Part shown: positions 51,350-62,000 of the stretch, piece by piece | Layout of the letters: the number at the start of each line of letters is the position of its first letter | How positions within the stretch are numbered: position 1 is the first letter of the stretch | NCBI RefSeq assembly: GCF_008629675.1 | Contig: NZ_VWOX01000023.1 | Span: forward strand, 1-64,000 | DNA from: Roseiconus nitratireducens | Lineage (GTDB): Bacteria > Planctomycetota > Planctomycetia > Pirellulales > Pirellulaceae | Direction of reading: 5' to 3' | DNA: 64,000 nucleotides | Notes under the pieces: generated by a model | What the model was told of the DNA's origin: nothing | Databases searched by the model: none | The model's input: only the letters and a program-made list of their open reading frames with translations | Translations under genes and position numbers: made by a program

Positions 51350-52539
51350 CGCACGCATTTGAATCCGTCTTGACCATGCGATGGATCACCGCCGCAAGTT
51401 TCCTTCTGATCTTTGGGGCTTGCTCCGGCGAACCTGCGTGCGGCCAGGAAGCGTCCGAATCGATCATCGCCACGAACACCAATCTGAGCGCGGCGTTGCC
51501 TGCCGGGGAATGGGGTCGAGTGGAAAGCGCGGTGGACCGGGGTCTCCGCTGGCTGGCCAACGAACAGGCGGAGGACGGCCGTTTTCCGAGCGACGAAATC
51601 GCCCAGCCCGCCGTCACGTCACTGGCCGTGATGGCATTTCTTTCTCGTGGGCACCTCCCGGACCAGGGGCCTTATGGTGAAAACATCTCCCGGGCGATCG
51701 ACTTCGTCCTGTCGACGCAGCGCCGCCGGGGGTACTTTTCCCTGCGCCCCGTGATCCCGCCGTCACAGCACCTGACGCCTTCACAAACGGTTGTCTACAA
51801 CCATTCGATCGCCGGACTGATGCTGGGCGAGGTCTACGGCATGTGTTCCGGCGAACGATCCCAACGTGTCGAACAGGCGATCCATCGCGCGTTGATCTAT
51901 CACCGCGAAGTCCAATCACGAACCAAATCCGCTGAATCCGATTTTGGCGGTTGGCGATACGGGTATCCGGAAAGTCCCGATGCGGCATCGGACATGTCGG
52001 TAACCGGATGGGCGTTGATGTTCCTGCGATCGGCTCGCAACGCCGAATTCAATGTCCCGAAACAGTACTTTGACGAAGGGCTGGATTTTGTTCAGCGCTG
52101 CTATGAACCCGATCCGTCCCAGCACGAAAAGGGCGTGTTCCGATACCGTCCCCATGCTTCTCAGGAGAATCCGCAAATCACGCTCGCCAACACCGCTTCG
52201 GCGACACTCACCCTGATTCTCGGTGGGCGACATCGGTATGAAGGGGTGGCAACGTCGGTGACTTGGTTCCGCAGCAGGAATTACCCCAACCCCTGGCAAA
52301 ACAATTACTATTATTTGGCCAGCTACTACAGCAGCCAGGCGATGGCGCAGGTTGGCGGAGAGGCTTGGGAACAAATCTTTCCGCAGATTGCCGCGGGCTT
52401 GCTGGAGGAACAGTCCGACACCGGCGGTTGGCCCCCGGGTGGAGCCAATGAAAAGCGTTTCGGATCGGCGTACAGCACGTCGCTTGCCGTTCTGGCTTTG
52501 ACGCCGGCTTACGGACTCCTGCCAATCTACCAGCGATAG
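51346..52539 (+). CDS. Secreted prenyltransferase/squalene cyclase-like alpha-toroid protein
   Basis: The 397-residue protein has a signal peptide (ITAASFLLIFGACSG, possibly a lipoprotein Cys). Repeats of the terpenoid-cyclase/prenyltransferase alpha-toroid follow: GLRWLANEQAEDGRFPS, AIDFVLSTQRRRGYFSLRP, SDFGGWRYGYPESPD, YYLASYYSSQAMAQVGGEAW and EEQSDTGGWPPGG. The DxDD and zinc-binding motifs of the enzymes are not visible, and export argues against isoprenoid chemistry. It is more likely a binding toroid. Its start overlaps the stop of the giant membrane protein (ATGA), so it belongs to the operon. Proteins of this type are common next to MoxR/VWA genes in planctomycetes, as I recall. Confidence 0.85.
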   Translation: MTHAFESVLTMRWITAASFLLIFGACSGEPACGQEASESIIATNTNLSAALPAGEWGRVESAVDRGLRWLANEQAEDGRFPSDEIAQPAVTSLAVMAFLSRGHLPDQGPYGENISRAIDFVLSTQRRRGYFSLRPVIPPSQHLTPSQTVVYNHSIAGLMLGEVYGMCSGERSQRVEQAIHRALIYHREVQSRTKSAESDFGGWRYGYPESPDAASDMSVTGWALMFLRSARNAEFNVPKQYFDEGLDFVQRCYEPDPSQHEKGVFRYRPHASQENPQITLANTASATLTLILGGRHRYEGVATSVTWFRSRNYPNPWQNNYYYLASYYSSQAMAQVGGEAWEQIFPQIAAGLLEEQSDTGGWPPGGANEKRFGSAYSTSLAVLALTPAYGLLPIYQR

Positions 52540-52553
52540 AAGTCGACTTCGAA

Positions 52554-55500
52554 ATGCGTTTCCGCTTTGTCACGCGCCCGCGCGCCGGCAGGCCGCAACC
52601 CAGCGGGCATCTTGGACGCCGCATGGTTGGGCTGGCACTCTGGCTGGGCTGTTTCGCATTTCAGTCCGCGGCGTTGGCCGACAATCTCGTTTCGCAACCA
52701 AGTGACAAGGCCGCGTTGTGCGTTTTGTTCGGCGACGACTGCCTAAGCAATCCGCTGGCTCTGTCGCGGCGAATGCAGGGAATCAAGGACGCCGACCGGT
52801 ACACCATTCTTCGTGATGCGGTCTTCCCGCCGGGACAAGCACACATCCGCCTGGACTTCGATTTCTCACCAGCCTATGTGGACGATCAGACGGCCGCGGA
52901 ATTCGGCATCTCCGATCCCTGGGCCGCGTTCCGCACCACATATGATTCCGGCGTCCCTCGCGGTGGGAATCTGGTCGCCCCGGCAATGATCCTGGTTTCG
53001 GCTGCCGACGACCTGGGGCGGCTGGATGAATTGGATTCGTTGGTGGATTCACGCGAAAACGCCGATCCAGCCATCACCCTTGCGATGCGGGCCTTGATCG
53101 CAATGGCGCGACGCGACTTGGATTCGGCTCACAAATGGATGCTCCGGTTGGACAAACAGGTAGGCGTCCTGACAGATCGCGACGACCACATCGCCTGCGT
53201 CACCGTTGTGCTTTGGGCGTCCGCGTCAAAGATTGAATTGCGGGATCAAGCGGCCGAATTCGCCTTTCGTTTCTTTGAACAGGTGCGAAACGGCGATGGT
53301 TTGCGTAGCGAACGGTGGCGGCGTCATCTGTTCGCGATGACTTACCTGCTTCAATACCTGGTCGAAGTCGATTCGAGCGACGCGCCACCGCAATTCGGTT
53401 CGTTGGCACACTGGCACGCAGTCAGCCGTCAAACGGCGGAAACCAATGGACAGGGAATGCCGGTTGCCATGTGGGACTGCTACTCGGGTGTCGTCAGGAA
53501 CCTGACGGGGCACGATCGTGACTACCTGTACTTTGACGTTCCGCTGGAAGGTGATTTCAGCATCCAGGCGGACGTCAGCCCGTTCGGATACGGCGATACC
53601 CGGCTGGGATTTGGGGGAATCTGGGCCGGGCCCGGATTCGATCACCGTTCAATTCTCAATGGCACCTTCGGGCAGGACCGTCCAAACATCGTGCTTGACC
53701 GACCGCTTGACGAGATCGGCGAATCGATGCGAGTTCGCATCATCATCCAGGACGGTGTGCGCACCACATTGATCAACGGCCGAAAGGTGTTTGAAGATCG
53801 CGTGTCCGCCGGCGACCCGTGGTTGTCCATCTTCAGCTACTGGTACACCCACGGCTGGGTTCGCAATCTTCGGGTCGAAGGGAATCCCAGCATCCCGAAT
53901 CGCATCGATCTGGCGACAAGTCCAGAGTTGGCCGGCTGGAATGCTTACTTCGGTGAATCGGTGGGCGGGGAGGATGGGAGTTGGCGTCTGGTACAGGGTG
54001 CTTCATCCCAGATTTCGTCTAAGGATTCGGATCCCGAATCCGTACCGGGGGAATTGCGGGGACAACGAATCTTCGGCCAAGACGGAACCTTCCAAGAGCG
54101 TTGGTTGCGATACCACCGTCCCCTGCTTGAGGACGGCACGCTTTCTTACCAGTTCTTTTACCGGCCGGGACAAGCCGGCGTTCACCCCGTGATCGGTCGT
54201 CAAGCGTTTCTGATTGAGCCATCCGGCGTGAGCATTCACCGGATGACCGATGGAAAATACGACCGGACGGACTTGCGTCCGTCCAATGCAAAACCAGTTG
54301 AGAATGTCGACGGATTTGCCGGTCCGTTTGCTCTCAAACCGGACGCCTGGAACGACGTGCAAATCATAATCGCCGGTGACCGAATGGCGATTTCACTGAA
54401 TGGGAATCCCGTCACCCAGACGGAATTGCCCGACGGCACCGACCGAACATTTGGTTTGTTTCACTACGCTGACCAAACCGAGGCACGCGTTAAGACGCTC
54501 CGGTGGCAGGGCGAATGGCGGAAAACCTTGCCGCCGGCGCGTGAACAGGAACTTGCCGACGATGCGGTCGAACAACGGTTGGCCGGATCCAGAATGGAAA
54601 AAATGTTTTTCCATGACTTCTCGGACGGACTTCCCGTCACTCGATTTCTGGTTTCCGGCGAAGGCTGGCAGAAAAACTTTCAGCAGTTGGACGATGGCGT
54701 TCGATTGGTTCGTGAGGGAACCGGAGGCTATTTGGATCACACCGTCAGGCCACACCTGCAGCTGGAAGGAGATTTCGACGTCATTGCTTCGTTCCGCGGA
54801 TTCGACGCCACCACAGAATCGGGTGGCGACGCCAACGTTCAGCTTTATGTCGGGTTCGAGGAGCAGGCGACGGACTGCCGACTGTATCGCAAGTTCAGTC
54901 GATTCGAAGCGAAGGAACTGGGGCGTGACATTGTCCAGGCCGCGTACTTCTACAGCCGAGAGGGAGAGCGAAAGTACACGTTCCCCAAGATGGTCAGTGA
55001 AGCCGTTTCCGCCGGCAAACTGCGACTGTCCCGTCGCGGTGACCAGATGCATTATCTGTTTGCCGCTAACGATTCGGATGACTACCGTTTGTTGCACACT
55101 GAAAAAGTGCCCACGGGCCCAACCAAGCCGCTCGGATTAGGCCTGGTGACAGAAGCGATCAAGGTGGGGTCGGCATCGGTGGTTTGGAAATCGTTGGAGA
55201 TCCATGCTCAAGGGATGACCGGCATGGCGGCCCAGCGACAGGTATCGGTCACGGATCTTGACCGGATGCGAAACACGCTGGCCAAGAAACTGGAATTGGA
55301 TTTCTCCGATCCCGAACCCCTGCAATCCTTTCAAACGTGGGGAAACCAGGCGGAGTTTCAACGCACGCCGGGGGGACTGCGAGTTCGCGCGCCGGGATTC
55401 AAAGAATGGCAAGGTCACGGGCTGATCGCAAATTTCGGCTTCGCGGGCGATTTTGATGTCGCGATGGAGATTGACGTCCAGAAACTTCCATCACCGGCCC

Positions 55501-55892
55501 AGTCCGGCGAGTGCGTTGTCTTGCTGCAAGCCGAATTCGATGATCCGCAAGCCACGGCGGTCGAAACGAAGTATGCGATCAGTGATCAGGGCATTCGGGC
55601 GGCAGAGCTTCAAATCGGCCACACCCCCGAAGGAGTTCCCCGCAAATACGAGGAACTTGCCAGCATCCCCTCTCCACGCGCGCACACGCTGCGCATTGCC
55701 CGCCGGGGTGGCACCGCTTATTTCCTGTTTCAGGAAACCGCCGACGCTGCACCGCGATTGCTCGGTCAATTGGAAGTCGCGGAGACGCCGATTGCCGCTG
55801 GGAAACTGCGAGCAATCCTGCACGCCAGCGGTGAAGGGCGCGAAGTCATTGTGGTGATCAAGAAGCTGACGATTCACGCGGATGAGATCTAA
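52554..55892 (+). CDS. DUF1581/DUF1583 secreted protein, last gene of the MoxR operon
   Basis: The 1112-residue protein is the fourth paralogue of the DUF1583 type in this window, but on the opposite strand from the other three and at the end of the MoxR cluster. After the N-terminus (hydrophobic VGLALWLGCFAFQSAALA near 25-42) it has the helical part (DRYTILRDAVFPPGQAHIRL) and sandwich modules. The DUF1583 core follows (LAGWNAYFGESVGGEDGSWR; HPVIGRQAFLIEPSGVSIHR; GLFHYADQTEARVKTLRWQG), then two C-terminal LamG-like modules (DFDVIASFRGFDATTESGG; DFDVAMEIDVQKL). It starts 14 bases after the alpha-toroid gene. A hairpin follows 60 bases past the stop. Confidence 0.9.
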   Translation: MRFRFVTRPRAGRPQPSGHLGRRMVGLALWLGCFAFQSAALADNLVSQPSDKAALCVLFGDDCLSNPLALSRRMQGIKDADRYTILRDAVFPPGQAHIRLDFDFSPAYVDDQTAAEFGISDPWAAFRTTYDSGVPRGGNLVAPAMILVSAADDLGRLDELDSLVDSRENADPAITLAMRALIAMARRDLDSAHKWMLRLDKQVGVLTDRDDHIACVTVVLWASASKIELRDQAAEFAFRFFEQVRNGDGLRSERWRRHLFAMTYLLQYLVEVDSSDAPPQFGSLAHWHAVSRQTAETNGQGMPVAMWDCYSGVVRNLTGHDRDYLYFDVPLEGDFSIQADVSPFGYGDTRLGFGGIWAGPGFDHRSILNGTFGQDRPNIVLDRPLDEIGESMRVRIIIQDGVRTTLINGRKVFEDRVSAGDPWLSIFSYWYTHGWVRNLRVEGNPSIPNRIDLATSPELAGWNAYFGESVGGEDGSWRLVQGASSQISSKDSDPESVPGELRGQRIFGQDGTFQERWLRYHRPLLEDGTLSYQFFYRPGQAGVHPVIGRQAFLIEPSGVSIHRMTDGKYDRTDLRPSNAKPVENVDGFAGPFALKPDAWNDVQIIIAGDRMAISLNGNPVTQTELPDGTDRTFGLFHYADQTEARVKTLRWQGEWRKTLPPAREQELADDAVEQRLAGSRMEKMFFHDFSDGLPVTRFLVSGEGWQKNFQQLDDGVRLVREGTGGYLDHTVRPHLQLEGDFDVIASFRGFDATTESGGDANVQLYVGFEEQATDCRLYRKFSRFEAKELGRDIVQAAYFYSREGERKYTFPKMVSEAVSAGKLRLSRRGDQMHYLFAANDSDDYRLLHTEKVPTGPTKPLGLGLVTEAIKVGSASVVWKSLEIHAQGMTGMAAQRQVSVTDLDRMRNTLAKKLELDFSDPEPLQSFQTWGNQAEFQRTPGGLRVRAPGFKEWQGHGLIANFGFAGDFDVAMEIDVQKLPSPAQSGECVVLLQAEFDDPQATAVETKYAISDQGIRAAELQIGHTPEGVPRKYEELASIPSPRAHTLRIARRGGTAYFLFQETADAAPRLLGQLEVAETPIAAGKLRAILHASGEGREVIVVIKKLTIHADEI

Positions 55893-55951
55893 GGCTCAGC
55901 CGAGCTCAAGCAGTCTGATCACTCGCATCACGCTGACAGCCCGTTGTGGAC

Positions 55952-55978
55952 GGTCCCAGCGGGCAACCCGCCGGGACC
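55952..55978. terminator. Bidirectional terminator-like hairpin
   Basis: GGTCCC-A-GCGGG-CAA-CCCGC-C-GGGACC forms an 11-base-pair stem interrupted by one A/C mismatch, in the 111-base gap between two convergent genes. It probably ends both the long rightward operon and the leftward peptidase gene. No clear T-run is present. Confidence 0.6.
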
Positions 55979-56003
55979 TCCAAATCGGATGACGGACCGC
56001 TGA

Positions 56004-59000
56004 TCAGAACAGCAGGTCGTCGCCGGGACCACCGTCCAGCGTGTCTTCTTCCCCATCGTCCAGCAGGCTGGTTTGCAGCAAAGCGCTCGCTCCGGCGGCA
56101 TCGCCCGCACTCCAAGCGTCGCCGATGTCCCGAAGCACCTCGAGGTCGCTGAGCAGATCGACCAGCGAATCATCGTCGTCATCTGCATCGACGTCAAAGA
56201 TGTCTCCGGCGAGCAAATCATCGTCCTGGTTGCCCGCCAGCTCATCCTGGCCCGCTCCTCCGATCAACAGATCCAACCCGCCGCCGCCAAACAGCTGATC
56301 GTTGCCTAGACCGCCCAGCAGAATATCGTTGCCTTTGCCGGTTCGAATCAGATCGTTGCCGGCTCCGCCGATCACGACCGTATCGATGGCGATGTTGCCG
56401 GCCGTCACAAAATGATCGTCGCCATCACCCAGCATGACCAGGATGCTACCGATGTCGGCAACATCAAATTCGCGGAACCGATCTCCTGAGAGGAACTTAG
56501 AATTCAGCCGGACACTTTGATTGTTCCGGCCTCCCACCAAGTTCAATTGGACGACGTCACGTTGATCCGTTCCGATCACTTGCAACTGGCCATCCTGGAT
56601 CCCCGCCCCCGACACCACCGCCTGGGTTTGAATGCTGTCGGCCAGACCGTCCTGGTCGAAGACCGTCACGGTCACCGAGTAAATTCCACCAAACGGATAG
56701 GCGTGCTGGGCGAGAACGGTTCCGCCGCCGCGCTGCTGTACCACCTCCGCGGGTTCGGCCGCCGTCCCATCGCCCCAATCGACGATGGCCGTGTGCGTGT
56801 CGTCCAGATTCAGGTCCGTGAAGAGCGCCTCGACCAAGACGGGATCGCCTTCGCCGGCAAGCTGCTCCAGCGTCGCGCTGCTGGTCACCGATGTCAGCTG
56901 CGGTTGACGATTGAGATGCAACACGTACTCGCCCGGGAACTCATCTGCCGCGTTCACCACCACCGTGTAGGTGCCAGCGGCGGGAACGGTGTACGCGACT
57001 GCTGCGCCGACTCCGCCGAAGTTGGTGTCGGAGGTCGCGACCACGTTCCCCTCGGGAGAGAGTAACGTGAACACCGGACTGAGTCGGTTCACAAATTCTC
57101 CGGTCTCCGCCGCCGGCACCGACGCGGAAAGCTCGATCGTTTCGCCGACGCGGTCGAAGGTAACGGTGTACTCGTCAATGGGCGTCTGCAGCGCGGCTTC
57201 CACGTCAGCGAGTTTGATGCCGGTTGCCAGGGCAAAGCTCGGATCGGTGATCGCTCGCAAGAACTCGCCCATGGTTGCATCGAAAATATCGACCGAGTCG
57301 TTCTGCGTGACGAAAAGCTCCGTTCCATCGGCAGAGAGTGCGATCTGATCGATCCCAAAGAATACGCCCAGCCGGTTCGGAAGCGGACCCGCCGGATCGT
57401 TGTCAATTCCGGAGATCGTCAACAGGGGCGATTGCGACATGCCGCCGGTGGACGGATTGAATCCCCAGACGTCCACATAGCCTGAATTGTTCGCACCATC
57501 GGATCGAACGTAGAGTCGCGTGCCGTCCGGGCTGAATACCGCAGAATTCAAATTGGAAGGTCCACGAAGATTCGGGCGGGAGGTCACCAGGGACAGACCA
57601 TCGGTTCGGAATGACGAAACGTTCCCGAACCGAATCACCACACCGGTTTCTCCACCCGGCGCGGCGTAAACGTTGACCGGTCCTCCCACGTTCAAGACTT
57701 CGCCGGTGTCGGAAAGTGTTCCAGCATCATCAATTTCGAAGCGACGCACAGTGGTATTCGACGTTGAAGTGACCAGAACGGACCCGTCCTCTGTCACGTC
57801 CACCGAACTGTGAGCGCTGTTCGGATCGAACGTGCCGATTTCCGTCCGGGTTGCGACGTCGACCACGGACAGTGGCATGATGGCACTTCCGTCGCTGACC
57901 ACCAGGAACCGACCGTCGGGTGTGAAGTCCAAATCTTCCGCATTTGTGGAAACGGGAATCGGATTGATTCCGTCCGCCAGCTTCGGCGCGCCCTCGGTCA
58001 AATCGATGACCCACAGTTGCTGGGAAAAGTCCGTGACGAATGCCAGGCCGGAATCGGTGGCGATTTCCACATCACCGATCAAGGCCTGCGTGGGCAGTTC
58101 AACACTTCCCAAAACCTGGTCGGTTTTCGTATCGAAGACGGTCACCATCTTCGACTCGTTGTTGGCGACGACTCCCAATGAAGACGGCGAGGCTCCTTGA
58201 AGGTGGCCATAAACGGTCTGCGTCGCGCTGATGTCCTGGGTTTCGGCAAAGGTCTCCGCGACCAGGCGGATCCCATCGAATTCCGCTTGCCCGGGTCCCC
58301 TCCCCGGCTCGGGAACCGTCTCAACGAATGCGACTCGAATGCTCCGCCCGGCGTACTCCGTCAAATCCACCGATTGAGACTGCCACCCGGTGTCGCCGGT
58401 CGGATTCTCGGCTTGAGTCCCCGTGGAAAAACTCGACACGACTGCCAGAATCTCGTCGGTCGACGGATCGCGAATTTCCACCTCCAGTGTCCGCGGAATC
58501 GTGGCCGGTCCGCCCAGGTCGAAGTTCCACTGCAACCGGCTGGACCAGTCCAGTGTGACCTGATCCGCCGAAGCGGGCACCGATACATCCTGATACATCT
58601 CGAACTCGAGGGGGCCGCCGCCATCGAACCCGTTCCAAGCCACGAAGTCTCCTTGGAGCGGATCCGTCGAATCCAGACCGAAGTTGCCGCCGGCGCCGGG
58701 ACCGGTAACGGACCAGGGCCGGAACGGGCGATTGGGGATGACGCTGGTGGTCCAACCGCTGAAGTCGCCCGTTTCAAAACCGCCGTTGACGATCAAGTCA
58801 TCTCCGAATTCCATCGTCTCGCGTTCGATGCTGGCGTCCCGCGTCACCACCAGCGAGTACTGCGAGGAACCCTCGCCGGAAACGCGTGCAAAGTACGTCC
58901 CGGTTTCAGGAGCTACGAAATCCTGGATCAAGGCATCCACGTCGGTGCCCACCGAATCCGCGGTCGCGAGCACATTCCCGTCGGAACTCACCAATTCCAA

Positions 59001-62000
59001 CGCAACGGGAGCCGAGACGGAACCGATCATCCCGAAACGAAAATTGTCGACGCCGGCGGTGATTCCCGCCGGCGGATCGTAAACCAGCCGCGTGATCTCA
59101 CCGTCCGGAATCACAATCCCGAAGTAGGCAGGTGCCTCGGCTGGTGGCTGGACGTCGTACGTCTGCACTTCGCCAGAGTCTTTCAGGACCGTGATTTCGA
59201 TATTGGCCGAGGCAGAAAATGAAATCAATTCCGACCCCACCGCATTGACGCCCGGATTGAAATCGACAATCAGTGGTGAATCGAAGCGATTGGCGAACAG
59301 AGCGTCGCTGGTAATGTCGGGCTGACCGGCAAACCCTCCCGGCGCGATAAACAGGTCGAGGGAACCTCCGATGGTTGAGCTGAATTCGATCCCGGGCGGG
59401 ATGTCACCCGGCGAAATCGGCGGGAAGTTCGTGTCGGCACTGAGGGTCTGCAGTCGGACGCCTCCAAATCCGTTGAAATCGATCAGCGGTAGATCGTCTC
59501 CGGCAAACTCCACAAACGCGTTCTCGTCTGAGAACGTGACCAATTCGGTCACCCCAGCGAGCGCGCTGACCGCCAGACTGGCCGGCTGCCCGGCGACCAA
59601 ATCAAAGCTGTAGTGATCGGTGGTGTCGCCCGAGGCCGCAGACAACTCTCCCTGCACCGCGCCGCGTTCCCCACGAACACCGATAAAACTGGGCTCGATG
59701 CTTTGGGCGTCTGACAACGAATCGTTCGCGGCTCCGCCGATCGGTTCCGTCTCGATGGCCGCATTCAGTACGATTCGAAGGTCGTAATCGCCGGTCCCGT
59801 CCGATGCGATCCCGGGATAGCTGAGGGCCAATGAAAGTTCATTCGGTCCCAGCAGATTGACCGATGGCGTCGGTTGCACCGTCAGATTGATTTGCCCGTC
59901 GGAAGCGAACGATTGAATCTCGCTCAGCGGAATGGAAAGCGTGTCGGTTCGAGGAGCACCGTCGGGGCCGGTTTCCGTGAAAAGATCTCCGATCGGCACG
60001 CCGTCGGCTAAGACGGTCACATATTCGAACGACGCACTGAAGTCGGCAACCGAAAATGCAGCCAGTGTCGCGTCGCCACCGGGCGCACCGGTGTCTTCGA
60101 ACAGGTAATTCAAAACGTTGGGGGAATAGACGTCTTGCTGAGTTTGGACCTGATGGTAATCCGGCGTTCCGTTGGTTCCTTGGTTTGCGCCGCTGACCAC
60201 CACCGTGTAGGTACCGGCAACCGCCACGGCCGCCGTTTGCAAGATCACCTCCTGTCCCGCCGCATCGGCAGTCGCCATCGCCAGCAATTGACCTTCGGGT
60301 CCAAACAACTCGATTTGCGTTTGCAGCCGCGGTGCGGACTGAGCGGAAACGGAAATGGTTTGTCCCGCATCCACGTCGATTGTGTAGCGATCCAGCTGCC
60401 CCAGATCCTCCAGCTCGCCGGACGTCGCCCCCTCGTAGATCAAGCCTCCCAACGGATCGACCGCCGAAAGCGGCACTGGGAATACGACCGGGGTGTCCGG
60501 ACCGCCGATGTCAACCGCTGCGACCGCTGCTGCCGCGTCGATCAAGCCGTAGCCGGTTTTGAAATCGAACCCGACGTCAAAGCCTGGCGTGTAGGCGTCG
60601 TCCATGTCGATCGCAGTCGACTCCAGCGTGCTGAACACGGCTTGGGGAGAGAGCGATCCGCTACCGCCAGCGGCCTCCAACATCAACGCGGCAACACCAG
60701 CGGCATGGGGCGCGGAGGCCGAGGTGCCGAAGAAATTGGGAAACAGATCCGGATCCGCTCCGCTGTCGTTGACGAAGAACGTGTTGTTCGCTCCGTCGGG
60801 AGCAGTGATTTCTGGTTTGGCCCGCACTTCCGGCGATGCGAGCCGGTTGCCCGCCGCATCAAACAAGATGGGCGTGCCGCCGACCGAAGAAAACCCTTCC
60901 GCAATCGGAGGCGAAACACCGAACGACGGCGTATTGAAGAACGGAGCGGCCGCGACGGATTCGGCCCCGCGAGCGTTGGCATGTCCCCAGGACGTCGAAC
61001 TGTCCGTTGGGAAATCATCGATGCTGATGTTGCCCCGAACAAACCCGATGTACTTCATCAGATCGGGCGCGTCGCCAAAGGTTCGCGGAATCGCCAGATG
61101 CACCGAACGCGGCAGCGACGATGAATTGGTAAATGAAAGGATCTCCACCGGATCACCGTTCACGTTCGCGTTGGTGCTGGCACTCAAGATGCTTCCGACA
61201 GGGCTCGGCTGGTCCAGCAGGAACAGATCCAAATCCGATTCCGCCGCGGCGCCGTTGGTGCTGATCGAACCGAACGGATCGTCCCACTGGAAACTGAGCG
61301 TCATGGTGGTGCCGGGCGCCACGGTGATCTGCTGGAACGTGTCGACACCCGGACCGGGGTCGAAATCATGGAGCTGACCGCCAAAGGCAAACACATTGGA
61401 TGCTTCGTACCCGCTCTCGTAGGACGTCCGCCCACCATTGCCGGCCGACGAAAAGTAGCTGACTCCGGCGGAGGAAACCTGGTCGACCGCCTGCGCGATC
61501 ACCCCGTCCTGGAACATCGGTTCGGCAAAGTAAATGATGTCATCCACGATCACATCGGCCCCCGCTGTGTTGGCCAATGCCAGAATGCCGTTGGCAAAGC
61601 TGGCTTGCCCCTGCGCCGCGGTGTGAAAAGCCAGTTCGGCGCCGGGCGCGACGTCATGAATCAGCTGTGCCATCGCGCGGCCCTCATCGATCGTGTTGCC
61701 AGAGGCGTCACGAAGCACGTTGACCGGCGTGGTTCGACCCTGCGGGTTTCCGGGGCCAGGCAGGTCACCCGTCGCGACGTCATCGGCGGCCGAGATTTCG
61801 AAGTTGGGACTCGTATCGAACGAGTCGGACAGCACTCCCACCGTGATCCCGTTGCCGTCGACGCCGTAGTCAACGCGGGCGGTGTCGGACCGTTGGGCCA
61901 CATCGCCTTGCGATTGTGCGACACCCGAATGTGCAAAGTAGGCCGTCGCCATCAGCGACTGAATCCCGTCCAGAGCCGCGAGCGCAGGAATCATCGGAAT

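Noticed and set aside
60135..61124. Plus-strand frames within the giant peptidase gene
   Set aside because: They are antisense to the conserved peptidase and sandwich domains.
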